This document shows, piece after piece, positions 1 through 10,098 of a stretch of DNA of 64,000 nt. Numbering within the stretch: the stretch's first letter is position 1; each line of letters begins with the position of its first letter. The notes below the pieces were generated by a model that saw nothing but the letters and a program-made list of their open reading frames with translations, made no database searches and was not told where the DNA came from. The position numbers were made by a program, and so were the translations under genes. Source of the DNA: Anthostomella pinea (Eukaryota > Ascomycota > Sordariomycetes > Xylariales > Xylariaceae); the NCBI GenBank assembly GCA_963556695.1, contig CAUWAG010000007.1:3286001-3350000 (forward strand), read 5' to 3'.

Positions 1-190
1 TACATGTAAGATGCAAGAGACACATCTAAGCTAGACACCGGAACCTGATTCTTAATATCTTACATGGTAGTATTGGTACCGTTTAAGCAGCTCTAGCAAT
101 TGACGTGAGAACAATGCATGACCGAGCGGAAGTAACATTTCTTTTTAAGAAGCATACTTGTCTAACAATACTTAGCTAGCTAAGTGTTGC

Positions 191-1530
191 TCATATGCCC
201 TCGTCCTCTTCATCCTCACCACCACCCCCGATATCCGCAATCAGCTGCATGCCCCTAGCCCGCGCTCTCTCCTGCTTGATGTCCCACTGCTGCGTCATCG
301 TGATGGAGTCATCGCCGTCGTCATTGCCCTCGCCATCGGCATCATTCTCGTCCTCGTCGTCTTCGACATCTGGCTTCGTCTCGCTGGCCTGCGCGCGCTT
401 GATCTTGCGCAGGATGACTTGGTCTGAGTAAAAGTCGGCAAGCGATACTTCCTGTTTACGAATTTAGCCACGTGCCGCAAGTCATGAGCGGTACATCAGG
501 TAATGTAGCCACGGAACGAAAGCTGCGTCAGTCTTACCTTGTTACACCCGGTCTGTGGGCACATTGCTCGGCCGCCCTGGTGGCCTCGGAGAAACTCTGC
601 AATGGCAGGCTTGTTAAACGTATGCTTGCACTTGCGACTCGTGTACGGCTGGTCCATGACCACCATCGACAGCGGGCAGTTGATACTGATGTGCTCTTCC
701 GCGAGCACTAAGTCCTCATCCTCGTCATCGTCCCCGTCTCCATCTCCACCATTCTGCGTGAACCAGCGCGTAGCATCGGGCAGCGGCTTGCCGTCTTGTC
801 CGTGGATGGCGTCGTGCCACATGGACTTGAAGCCCACATAGTCGTTGTTTAGCCCGTAGCGCTCGTGCAGCGTCTTGGTGGCGTAGTCATCTGCCGCCTT
901 CTTCTTCTCGTGGCGCAGGATGCGCGTCGGGCCCACGACATCGGGCTCCGCATCCGCCATGTCCTCGTCCTCGTCCTCCTCTCCAGCGGCGTTGTCGCGG
1001 GCGTCGCGCGCAGCCTTCCACTGCACCGCGTTCGCGGTCTCGGCCTCGACCCTGCGCACCGTGTCCTTCAGCGCCTGCTTGCCGTCTTCGAGCTCGATGC
1101 GCAGGTCGATGACGTCGCGGACGGCGCGGTCGCACTCGTCGGTCAGCTGCGGCACGTCGACCCGCAGCGCCAGCACCGCCTTCTCCTCAGCCCACTCCCT
1201 CTCGTTCTTCTCGGCTTGGCTCTGCTCGCGCTTCTCCTGCATGCGCCGCAGCGAGCCCTTCCGCGTGCTGTAGCGGTCGTTGATGTTGCCCACGCTGCTG
1301 GTCAGGAGGCTGATTGATTTGTTCAGCTCGTCCTCGTACTTGCGCGTGTCCTGGTTTCTCGAGAGCTCGGCCAGCGCCCGGCGCGCCTCTGTATTGAGCG
1401 GGCATGAGGGGGGCTCGTACTCGGGGAGCTGTGCGGGGCCGTTGGCTTGCGGCACTTGAGATGATGATGCGGCGCTGGGTCGGCCACGGTTGCGCTGAGC
1501 TCCAGACTGGAGTCTGCCACGACTAGACAT
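191..1530 (-). CDS. nse2: Nse2/Mms21-type E3 SUMO-protein ligase (SMC5-SMC6 complex)
   Basis: Two exons, 538..1530 and 191..451, joined across an 86-bp intron with donor GTAAGA and acceptor ACAG; the join keeps frame and gives 417 aa. The C-terminal half carries an SP-RING zinc finger starting INCPLSM, then a CKHTF stretch and the distal pair CPQTGC, the arrangement of the zf-Nse family. The N-terminal and central parts are charged and look coiled-coil (about residues 60-180), as expected for the arm that docks on Smc5. An acidic run (DEDEDM) follows. Family knowledge: Nse2 sumoylates DNA-repair targets within SMC5-SMC6 in the nucleus. The second exon codes an acidic tail ending in a glycine-rich stretch. 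The intron falls right after the last RING cysteine pair (CNK/EVS). Single gene with its own promoter to the right. Confidence 0.88.
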
Positions 1531-2131
1531 ATTGAGGTGCGCTTAATGAGGTCAGTGAGTGAGAGAAGTGAAAGGACTGATGCGATTGAATGAGATCCGT
1601 AATTCTGGTGTAATTTGGTCGGATCAGACTCCGCTCGTGGTGGTGTTTTGTGCTGTGTGGTCGATGCAGCCAAGAACAAAGTGAAGCTGAAGCGCGTCTC
1701 CCAGTCGCGTTGAGTGGTTGCCGATAAGGGTGCTATCAATATCTATCACACTGTACTCCAGCACTGTGCTTTTCGTGATCTCGAGACCCACTTTTCAAGT
1801 TGCCGTTCGATTGCTGCACCAAAAGACCGAAACGACTTTGCAGCACAAGGTTTCAAGTTCAGAGCTGCTTTTCCAAGGAATTGATTACAAGCATGCCAAA
1901 AGTGCAACAATGTCCCAGATTAGATACATTTCTTTCATTACTTGGCAGACGGAGGCTACAGCGCATCATTTCGTAACAACCGTGCTGTTTCCCGTATTAC
2001 CGTCCGCCCCGGTTTTGCGGGTACATCGGTCGACCTCTTCCCAAGCAGGCCTCGCTCACTTACACCAACACGCCATCAACCCAAAACAGCTCGTCAGCAT
2101 AGTAAATACTCATTGTTTCGCGGAAATGGTA
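1531..2131. other. intergenic region upstream of nse2 and downstream of the 407-aa gene
   Basis: It should hold the nse2 promoter (near 1531-1750) and the 3' end of the next minus-strand gene. Open frames on the plus strand here (1718..2221) lack any recognisable domain and run into the coding region of the opposite gene, so I read them as chance. Confidence 0.5.
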
Positions 2132-3355
2132 TTAATCCACATCTTCCGCCTCCAAACCCCCATAAACACTCTCACTCCCCAGTCGATATCGTCCTGTCAT
2201 CTTATCATGAATCGTGTATAGCGTCCTGAGCCACATATCGAATATGGCTTCCATAAGACTTGTTTGAATATCTCCCAGCTGCATAATAAGCAGTTGGTCT
2301 CTTAGCCTCTCGTAGGCTTCTATCATGACCCAAATCTGCAGCGCTGACGTCTCGGCACTGGGTCGCACCGGTGAGGCGCTCACTGCCGACGACAGCTCCC
2401 GAGTCAGGAGATCGAAGCATATCTGTAAGCTCGGACTATCTGGTGAAGATACTGGCGTAGGATCTGGTTCCTGATGTTCATACGTCTGCCGCGGCGATGA
2501 TTGATGCGACGATGGTGGTGGTGAGAATGAGACGGGTTTGAAGTAAGTGGCGTCCTCCTCTGAAGCGACCAAAGTGCCGTCGTCCGATGTGGGGGAATCC
2601 ATGATGGGCGGGATAATGGGCGGGAGTTCCGAGAATTCTACCGCCGTTTTTAATGAAAAGTTATCTGCACCGTAGTCCCCTGCCACACATGTTTCGTAGC
2701 TGTGCTTCAGCGGCAGAGGCGAAGGTTCAGGAGTCGGGTCGCGCAGCAGAGAGCAACCCGATTCGACCAGCGCTCTGTACGACTCGGCGATGTGCTCGAC
2801 GCTCGAGACATTCTGCGCCGTCGCGGGGTCTCGCACTGAAGCCCCTTCCAGTTGACCGATATGGTACACGGGCGTTTTGGCGTACCTCCTCGTTCTCGGA
2901 CGGGGGGACGATGCGGTGAAGCAGGGAGAATCTGTGGCCTGTTCGAGCGATTTTCTTGAAATCACATCATCGATGCTGAGGTATGCAAACTCGGGAATCA
3001 CAACACTGGTCGGACGCAGCTGCGACCTTTCAGATCGCATAGAATGGTCTTCGTGACAGAGAGTTCCACTCCTGCAAAGCTGCTCGAGCCATCGGCCATT
3101 GGCGTGGTCAGCGGGCAACGGTAAAGAGAGCTGCTGCGTAGGGCTCGCGCATTCATATGTGTTGAATCTAGCCCTGGAAGCGCAAGCTGCAGTAGTCCTA
3201 GCGTCGCTATGGTTGTCCTGATAACTGCACTGCTGGCCTATCTTTTGCGTCTTCCTCCGCAGCCGCTTCCCCTCGGGCCTTTCAATTGGCGATGCCGTCC
3301 ATGTGGGGCTTCTGTACCGATCCATCTCGATGGCACGGGTTGATCCTGGTGGCAA
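2132..3355 (-). CDS. unrecognised 407-aa protein with a conserved-looking C-terminal helical segment
   Basis: Single open frame of 407 aa; a second Met at residue 11 (MDRYRSP) is an alternative start. The N-terminal 200 residues are basic and low in order (RRKTQK, RPRTRRY). The middle is rich in Ser/Pro, and about residues 300-380 (LLTRELSSAV, then IWVMIEAYERLRDQL) look like a compact helical domain. No signal peptide or membrane segment is seen. I do not recognise the family; the basic N-terminus and Ser/Pro linkers would suit a nuclear or regulatory protein, but that is inference. Coding quality (no stops over 1.2 kb, normal GC) argues it is real. Confidence 0.6.
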   Translation of the reverse strand: MPPGSTRAIEMDRYRSPTWTASPIERPEGKRLRRKTQKIGQQCSYQDNHSDARTTAACASRARFNTYECASPTQQLSLPLPADHANGRWLEQLCRSGTLCHEDHSMRSERSQLRPTSVVIPEFAYLSIDDVISRKSLEQATDSPCFTASSPRPRTRRYAKTPVYHIGQLEGASVRDPATAQNVSSVEHIAESYRALVESGCSLLRDPTPEPSPLPLKHSYETCVAGDYGADNFSLKTAVEFSELPPIIPPIMDSPTSDDGTLVASEEDATYFKPVSFSPPPSSHQSSPRQTYEHQEPDPTPVSSPDSPSLQICFDLLTRELSSAVSASPVRPSAETSALQIWVMIEAYERLRDQLLIMQLGDIQTSLMEAIFDMWLRTLYTIHDKMTGRYRLGSESVYGGLEAEDVD

Positions 3356-4770
3356 GTCTGAGTATTAAGACCGTACGGTGATGTGCGCGTGGGATTGAGC
3401 ACTAACTATATGGCGGAGTGGAAGTTGGCACCGAAGGACGAACAGGGTGAGCTCTTCACTCAGCAAGATATAGTCAGACGGTAAGGTATGGAACTGTTTT
3501 GGAAGATGACGTTGGAAGGGCACCATGCGTCAATGCATCGTAGGATGCGCGCAGTTATAAACCAATCCGAAAACAGGATTCCCACAGCCCTGGACCATAG
3601 AGGTGTGTGCCCAGGCAGGCAAAGGGCTGACCTGCAGTAGACGGGCCGTTGGGCTCACAACCGCATGGTGAGGTGACGCCCATGCAACGCCAACTGGCAT
3701 CCGTCAAGCGAATCTGCGCTGCGTCTGCATTGTAGAGTCTAAAGTTAGCAGAGCCTGCCGATCCGATACAGAGTGCAGGCAGAGGCGGACAACAGAGTTT
3801 CGTGGCGTTAACCTGCCATGTTGGAACTTGCGGTCAAGAAACTTTGTCGACCGTCATCCACCGCCATCCCGTGACCGTTCTTGGGGGAGATGGAACGCCT
3901 GGGGGAGGCAGCGTGAGGCTAGCCATGCCGGTGATACGAACCGGCTGCGCCACGAGGTGGGTTGATTTCCTCTGTTTGCGCCAACCGCGACCAGGAACCA
4001 CTGGAAACTGTTCTGGGAATGTATGACTCCAAGGTTGATGGAGTTGAGAGTCTGACTTGGGTGCTCTCATCTCCTGAACGGCAAGACCAGGTCGCACGTA
4101 GAATTTAATCATCTCAAAAGTGGGAGCTTGCCAAGCGATCGGGTGATTCCAGAATGGCGGTTGGCTGAGGTCATCTCCACGACCCTACAGATCTTCCAAG
4201 CCTTATCGATCAGATCAGCTGACCCTCCGACTCCAGGCCCACCCGATCGGTACGTACCCCCAGGGCCCACACGAGGTAGGGAAGAGAAATTTAAGTTTAA
4301 AAGATGCACCTCACCTGCCTCAATGAAGCCCAAAGTCGAATTGTTTTGATCGCGAAGTCGAAGGAGGTGGGTGCCACCCTTTCCGTGTTAGGGATGACGA
4401 GTTATAGCCTTCTCCATCGACAGATGGACCGTGCCGTGCTCCTCATACAATTACGGTAAGGGGTCAGTCATCCCAACGCTGATACACTGGGCCGATATAA
4501 ACTTCGCCTGTTGAACTCTAACACTGCTGTGGGATGCGCCTCTCGGTGCACTTCGGACCATCCTTCATGTTTTCTTTCATTAAAACTTACGTAAGCTTCT
4601 GATACCTACAAGTTCGCTGGTCAAGTTGCGTGTCTCTCATACCCAGGTGAGTTACCCCTGACACGTTCGAGAACATTATTGGCTATGGTCACCCATTTTC
4701 GCGCATTCTACCCCGAAACCGAGACTTGAAAGAGCCTCGGTTGCGTCATTGCCTCCTCCCTGATATCAGC
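3356..4770. other. 1.4 kb intergenic region
   Basis: Open frames here are short (under 95 aa), overlap each other on both strands and show no domain. It presumably holds the promoter of the 407-aa gene on its left side and the terminator of the protoglobin gene on its right. I see no repeat or RNA gene. Confidence 0.45.
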
Positions 4771-5713
4771 TCAGGCGGGTTTCTCACCATGAAGCTCTTC
4801 CGTAGATCCCGCCGTCCTCGTCGTCTCATCTTGGCCTGCACCCGACGCTGGTTCTTCTGTGCCACCTTCAACGCTAACGGCGCTCATGCCCTTCGTGATA
4901 CCCGAGAAGGGACAAGAACCACCATTGTCAGCATCTGACGGTTCTTCTTCCACATCATCCAAGATCTTCTTCCCAAACAGGTAGCCCTCCTTCTCGACCT
5001 CAGGCGCCTCACTTTCCTCCGCGAATTCGTCTCCGTCTCGAACGTACCACTTGGCAAACAGGTCGTTCTGTATCCAAATCACCTTGCCCAGCGCCTTTAC
5101 GAGCGCAATCTTCCTGTCCATCTTGAGCCTTGGATGGCCGAGGAGCGCCTCGGTGAGAGTGTCCTGGATGAACGACAGGCAGACTCCGATGTGGACGTAT
5201 TCGATATGCAACGGGTGCTTCCGCCCTTGACCCACGTGCATCATGCTAAATCTCCATCAGTAACGCGTTCAAGACTAATCGCGGGGCGTCACTCACCCGA
5301 CTTTGTCCAGATAGTACCAGAACTCCATCTCGCTGGGGTCGGAACAAAGCTTGTTCAGATACGCCCGCAAGAACATCTTGCGATGCATGATCTGGGGACT
5401 GTTGTCGCTCAGGTTCGGGTCGACGGGCCCCTCATAGCTTGTACTCCGCGTCTCGAATGCGCGGGCTGTGATGTCGTATTGGAGAAGCTTGTGGTAGACG
5501 ATGTTGACTAGGGCCGGAATGAGGGCCTTGATGTACTTGGCTCCTGATATGAGTGCCTCAATATCCCCTATGACCGGGTAAGTTGATGCGCAGAGAGATT
5601 GAGGCGAGAGATTGGGGTTTCTTCATACTTGAACTGAAGTCTAGGAATGAGTGGAGGTACTGGATCCGGGTTTCGAGATTCGTGTAGAGATATTTTCGAT
5701 CAATGTGCTTCAT
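4771..5713 (-). CDS. protoglobin-domain heme protein
   Basis: Three exons on the minus strand: 5629..5713, 5297..5567 and 4771..5245, giving 276 aa in frame; introns of 61 and 51 bp with donors GTATGA and GTGAGT. The start MKHIDRKYLY opens the first exon. The fold signature matches fungal protoglobins: Tyr-rich N-terminal helix, the DIEAL...LIPALV segment, then FWYYLDKVG followed by MMHVG and a histidine-rich HPLHIEYVHIG in the region where the proximal heme His is expected, and a final helix KALGKVIWIQNDLFAKWY. After about residue 200 the protein continues into an acidic, Ser/Thr/Glu-rich tail absent from minimal protoglobins. Family knowledge: globin-fold heme protein binding O2/CO/NO; the role in fungi is unsettled. 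Cytosolic (no signal peptide). It lies alone between unrelated genes. Confidence 0.82.
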
Positions 5714-6499
5714 CGGACGCAACGGAGGACCCATATTGAACGACTATGCTACTGCTCAATTGCTCCTGAAGTTGTGCTGATATGTTTGATGTTCTCGTGG
5801 CTTCTAGCGGTCGGTCAGAGATCGTCTGGTGACTCCTGAGATGTAGAGGGGGGAACAACAAAGAAGATTTACATGAAGTGAAGACATCGCGACAAGAGAG
5901 AACATGGCTACCGCGGTCGCTTTTAAGGAAATCGAATTCATCGGGTTGCGCAGCTGAGTGCTGACCATGGGTGAGGCGATGGTGGTCTGATTCGGTTCTC
6001 AGGTCGCATGATGAGTGGAGGCGCTGAGGCAAGGTCAGGGGTTCAGCTTCCGGGGGTGGAGCACGCCGGACACCACGGCGCAAGATCACGGGGGCCCGAC
6101 TTCACGATAACTACAACCCGGTTGTGCCTATTTTAGACCATTTCATCAAACTAGAGAGCTATCGGACAATTCTGATCTAATAGCGGGGGCTTTTTTTGTT
6201 GGTTCGTACATCGGCTATAGGTGCAATCGGGGTACCGGACTCGACAATGCGCAGGGAAGATGGCCGTATGCGGCGATTCATTCTGGTGTTGGGCTGTTGG
6301 TGGATAAAAATTGTTGTGAGGTTTAGCGAGATCATGGCAGACCAACCAAACAAGAGACAAACAACCCAGCGAGAGCCGAACTGAAGCCTTTGATCAACGG
6401 TATTCAAGTTGTGTTCCTGTCGACACCACCACGATTCTACATCCTCATCCTCATCTCTTCCCGACTACCATTCTACCTTGGCATTACCCTTTATCGACC
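5714..6499. promoter_or_regulatory. shared divergent upstream region of the protoglobin and protease-like genes
   Basis: The protoglobin gene runs left from 5713 and the protease-like gene runs right from 6500, so this 786-bp stretch must hold both promoters. CT-rich runs just before 6500 (around 6410-6490) look like a fungal pyrimidine-rich promoter/leader. Small open frames inside are not convincing. Confidence 0.45.
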
Positions 6500-7410
6500 A
6501 TGACGATGTCGGCTTATGCAGTCAACGCACCTTCGGGCAACGACAGTCCAGCGTGGATGACGCCCCAGATCCTGTATATCACGAGCGATAATAATGGACA
6601 CGGGACCAATTCAACGTTGGTCACTGCCGGAGGTATCATTCAGCACGACGGCCAATTATATTTCTTGGCGGCGAGGGATCTTTCCAACAAGCAGTGGCAG
6701 ATTTGCAACTTTGAGAATAGCGAGACTGCAAACCATATGATTACATACCATTCAAGCATTTGGCAGACCCTGTTAGCGAGCCCGAGGGATTCTATGTCGG
6801 CCATTTTGTATACGAAAGCGATATCTATGGCTACATCTTGATCAAGATCTTGCCGGAGATATACCAAAATGACGAAGATGAGATTAGAGAGCAATCGATG
6901 ACGATTGATGAAACAGGCGGTTGGCCCTGCACTATAGGTATCTTTGGTACAACAACAGATCTATATAATCCGGGCACCATTGTGCTTGATAGCAGTAGGG
7001 GGTACCGTCTTCTTGATACACAGGCAGACGAGCTGGAACAGGTTCACCTCTCGAGCTCCTGCACAACGAATAGTTCGGTGTATTACGGGCTTCCAATCGC
7101 GTTGAAAGCCACAGATGACGAGCCACAACTGTCCGACAGTGGTACCTGGGTTTACATTCGACGCGACGATGAGAGCCTCGGACTTTTCGGCTACGTGGTG
7201 GGCCGAACGGCTGTCGAGGAAGAGCACCCAGGCAATAGATTCGCCCCCAAGGCACGCTCAGAGCATATGCTACTGGTGCAGCTTGGAGAGGAGGTAGAAT
7301 GCGACATTGGGCTCCAGCTCAAGCTGATCACCAAACACTTGAGCATGGAAGAATTCCGGGCTGCTCAGGAAAACACGCGGCGTTGGACAAAAGTTGGCTC
7401 ATCTGAGTAG
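6500..7410 (+). pseudogene. trypsin-like-fold fungal protein with a reading-frame break
   Basis: The frame starting at 6500 (MTMSAYAVNAPSG) codes a segment with GGIIQHDGQLYFLAARDL, the layout of the first strand pair of a fungal protease-like family (usually 'GGxxxxDGxLYGLTxxH'). It stays plausible up to about 6725. From about 6735 the sensible protein continues in another frame (PYDYIPFKHLADPVSEP...) to 7410 and contains LSDSGTWVY followed by LGLFGYVVG, resembling the 'GDSGSWV...LYGHIVAG' active-site region of that family. The site that should be GDSG reads LSDSG, so catalysis is doubtful. The break could be a one- or two-base frameshift, an assembly error, or a non-canonical intron ending at the CAG at 6764-6766; no good donor is visible. 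Family assignment is tentative. Confidence 0.45.
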
Positions 7411-8509
7411 ACCAGGGTATACGTCATGGAACAGGGTCCTGCGTCTCGTCCGCTGACTAGAATATATTACACTGGTGCGCTGGAATACCATAATAGGATA
7501 CGGTCATTACCCAGGAGAATAAATCGATCTGAACCAGTGCGACGATTAGAAATCATTACTGATTCAAAGCACCATTTGGTTTTTTCCCCCCTTCCATGAT
7601 TGAGACCAGGTCAGTCCTTTGTAATGGTTCGCGTCACTTAAGACGTCGAGTCCAGTGTGAGCGTTGTCTTCCAAGGTCGACCTCCAGCTGGAACTCGTAC
7701 AACCGATTCACGACCAAGTAGGTAAGGCATGCTGCGTTTGAGGGCCATGATTATAGCAGTCAGAAGGAAGTACACTTGCGCATTAGGCCAATGATTTATT
7801 TCTGAAGACATCACTGCCAAGGCCATGAATATGAGCTACTACAGCCTGTCTACGACGATGATGGCAACCATGAAAACCCAAGAAGAACTCGGCCACCACA
7901 GGTCATTGAGGAAAGGAAGCCAGTCGTACCAGCCACATGAATGAGTACGTACCAGACTCAGGCATGGAAGAGGGCAAACAGGACGAATCAGAAAGGTTTG
8001 CTGCCAATACGAGGAGAAGAAACCAGAGAAAGATCATGCTGGGCTCGAAGAAAAAGTCACTGCGAAAGAAAACCCACGGTGTTCTTACACAAATGGTGGG
8101 ACATATCGAGGTGCTTCGTCTTTATCTTGACACTACTGGCAGGTGTTTCCAATCTGATCGTAATTGAGCATTTAGACTCTAAGCACCGATACACGTGGCA
8201 GGCTAGATACGCCACTGAGCACATATTCCAACACACCGCCTCAAACTAAGGACATCACCAAGTTTAAACCTGAGTGACTCCACATAACACGTGGTGACTG
8301 TACCGGCGGTACTGCATCCAACTGCCACGCCCTCTGAACAATGGGCACCCTCCGGCCACAATACTGTCCAATACAACGCGAGAAAAAAACCCTGATGAAC
8401 GTCCCAGAGCCTGAATGACTGGTTTTCGAATGCGTCGAAACTTGAGTACACCAAAGGTAGCCTTGTACGCAAACGAGGTCTCCGCAGTTATAACACCATA
8501 CCAATTATG
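7411..8509. other. intergenic region, no gene supported
   Basis: Open frames (for example 7937..8167 and 7941..8249) are basic, overlapping and without domains. Nothing repetitive is seen apart from ordinary sequence; it separates the protease-like gene from the gag-like remnant. Confidence 0.4.
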
Positions 8510-9394
8510 CGACGTCTTCATCTTCTTCCTCGTCGTCGTACTCTTCCTCCGAATCCTCCTATCCTGAAGGGTCCTTTGCGGAGGAGTCCCCGAGGATGGC
8601 ATCAAGAGTTGCCTTGTGGGCCCTCATTTCGTCCAATTGAAGCTCAAACCCCTCCAAATCCACCTCTCCTGGAAAGTTCTTTGAGGAGGAGTCCTCGTGG
8701 GCGGCCGTGGCAAGAGCTGCAATGTGGGACATCTCTGCCACCCATTGAAGCTCGAATTCCTTCATTTTAAGCTGGTTCAATAGATCCTCGGTAGTCGGGA
8801 TGAGTCCATGGCAGTAGTATCTTCGTGATATTGTGCGGTGGAGCCATGGACGAGAAGGTCGAATGGCTTCGAGGAAGTGTCTTATTCGGAATTCAGGTGG
8901 ATAGTCGATATTCAGGTCATGGACACGTTTCATCAGTTGCTGGTAGTGACTGCTAAAAACTGGTCTCCGTGATCACAGTATCGAAGAAAAGCCAGTTCGT
9001 TTAGAACGGGTGAAACGTCGTCGATTCTCGACGCAGAGTTCGTGCCTGAGTATAATTGGCGTAGAGAAATCCACATATCTCCAGGGTCGTGCAGGCCCAT
9101 AATCTTGTTGTAAGGTTCCTCCGTGATGTTCTGGGTAATAATGAGGTATAGAAGGGACCTTTCGGCCCTAATACCGGGACCAGGGCTCCAAGAGGAAGGG
9201 GGTAAATCGGTAACGCCAGACTTCTCTTTATCTGGGTCTCGGTCATAGGCCGTGACGCCTTCAACGACTAGGTCCCATAACCCCAAGGAGACAAGCAAGT
9301 GCTCCATGGCTTCGGACCACATCCCATAGTTATCTGTGCCGACGAGCCACTGATAACGCTGAAGCCGAGGGACGATATGATCGATTTCATACAT
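8510..9394 (-). pseudogene. gag-like (UBN2/copia-type) gene remnant, no polymerase attached
   Basis: The first frame (9394 to 8933) starts MYEIDHIVPRLQRY and contains LVGTDNYGMWSEAMEHLL...LGLWDLV and later RSLLYLIITQNITEEPYNKI, the typical order of Ty1/copia gag (UBN2) domains. The match continues in a second frame from 8933 (MKRVHDLNIDYPPEF, then IRHFLEAIRP) after a one-base shift near a short T run at about 8955. An in-frame TAG sits at about 8560, before a final acidic tail (EEEYDDEEEDEDV) ending near 8510. The second part contains two tandem copies of a segment beginning FELQ (roughly residues 60-115 of that frame). No zinc knuckle, protease, integrase or RT is seen nearby, so this is either a stand-alone gag-derived gene that decayed or a truncated copia element. 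Confidence 0.6.
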
Positions 9395-10098
9395 CGTGAG
9401 TGAGGGTGTTACAAGATGATCGAGGTGTGTGTAGCCTCGGAGGAGTGACAGAGACCGACCTAGGGGTACATCGACGACGAGGGAAGCTAATCCTCAAGGT
9501 CGTGTAATAGGGAGAGGGTGCGGAAGTTGACAGGATGAATGGATGAAGCTGTTCGGAGATCCAGCGAGGTCGTAGATACGAGAGCGAGATGCTACCATGT
9601 GAGGTTTCAGAATGGTCTGTATTGAAGAGGAGAAGGAAGGCGGAAGGGGGTACCTGTTCAGCGCACGTATCATGGGGGAGGGAAAGAGAGGGATTGAGGT
9701 GCTCGACCCAACATGCTCGCGTGTTCTGTCCATCAGGCTCCTCCGTCAGTAATGGGTCGAAACAAAGAACAAAACAACTAGAAAGTAACTTCCGGCAGCT
9801 ATCTGATCAAGTGTCAGGAAGCAGCCCGTGAACAAAGGAACCATTCAAGTACATAGACACGGCTTCCATGCCTCATCAGTACTACAGCTCCCTGCAAAAC
9901 AACATAAGTTATCATGCAAGCCCCCATATGATTGGCCTCCTGACATCGAGAGATCCCACAGGATGACTAATATACGTGCTCAGGCTAGACAAGCGTAACG
10001 CCACTGAGCACCTATCCCGACCAATATCTAAGCCAACGCCCATTTGACGTGCCACAGGGGCTGTTATCTCACAACATTTGATTGCCGTTCCACCGTCT
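9395..10098. other. intergenic region between the gag-like remnant and the MFS gene
   Basis: About 700 bp with only short unconvincing frames. It receives the 3' end of the MFS transporter and the 5' end of the gag-like remnant. No repeat was noticed. Confidence 0.4.

Noticed and set aside
1718..2221. 167-aa plus-strand frame between nse2 and the next gene
   Set aside because: No domain, and it overlaps the 3' coding part of the minus-strand 407-aa gene.
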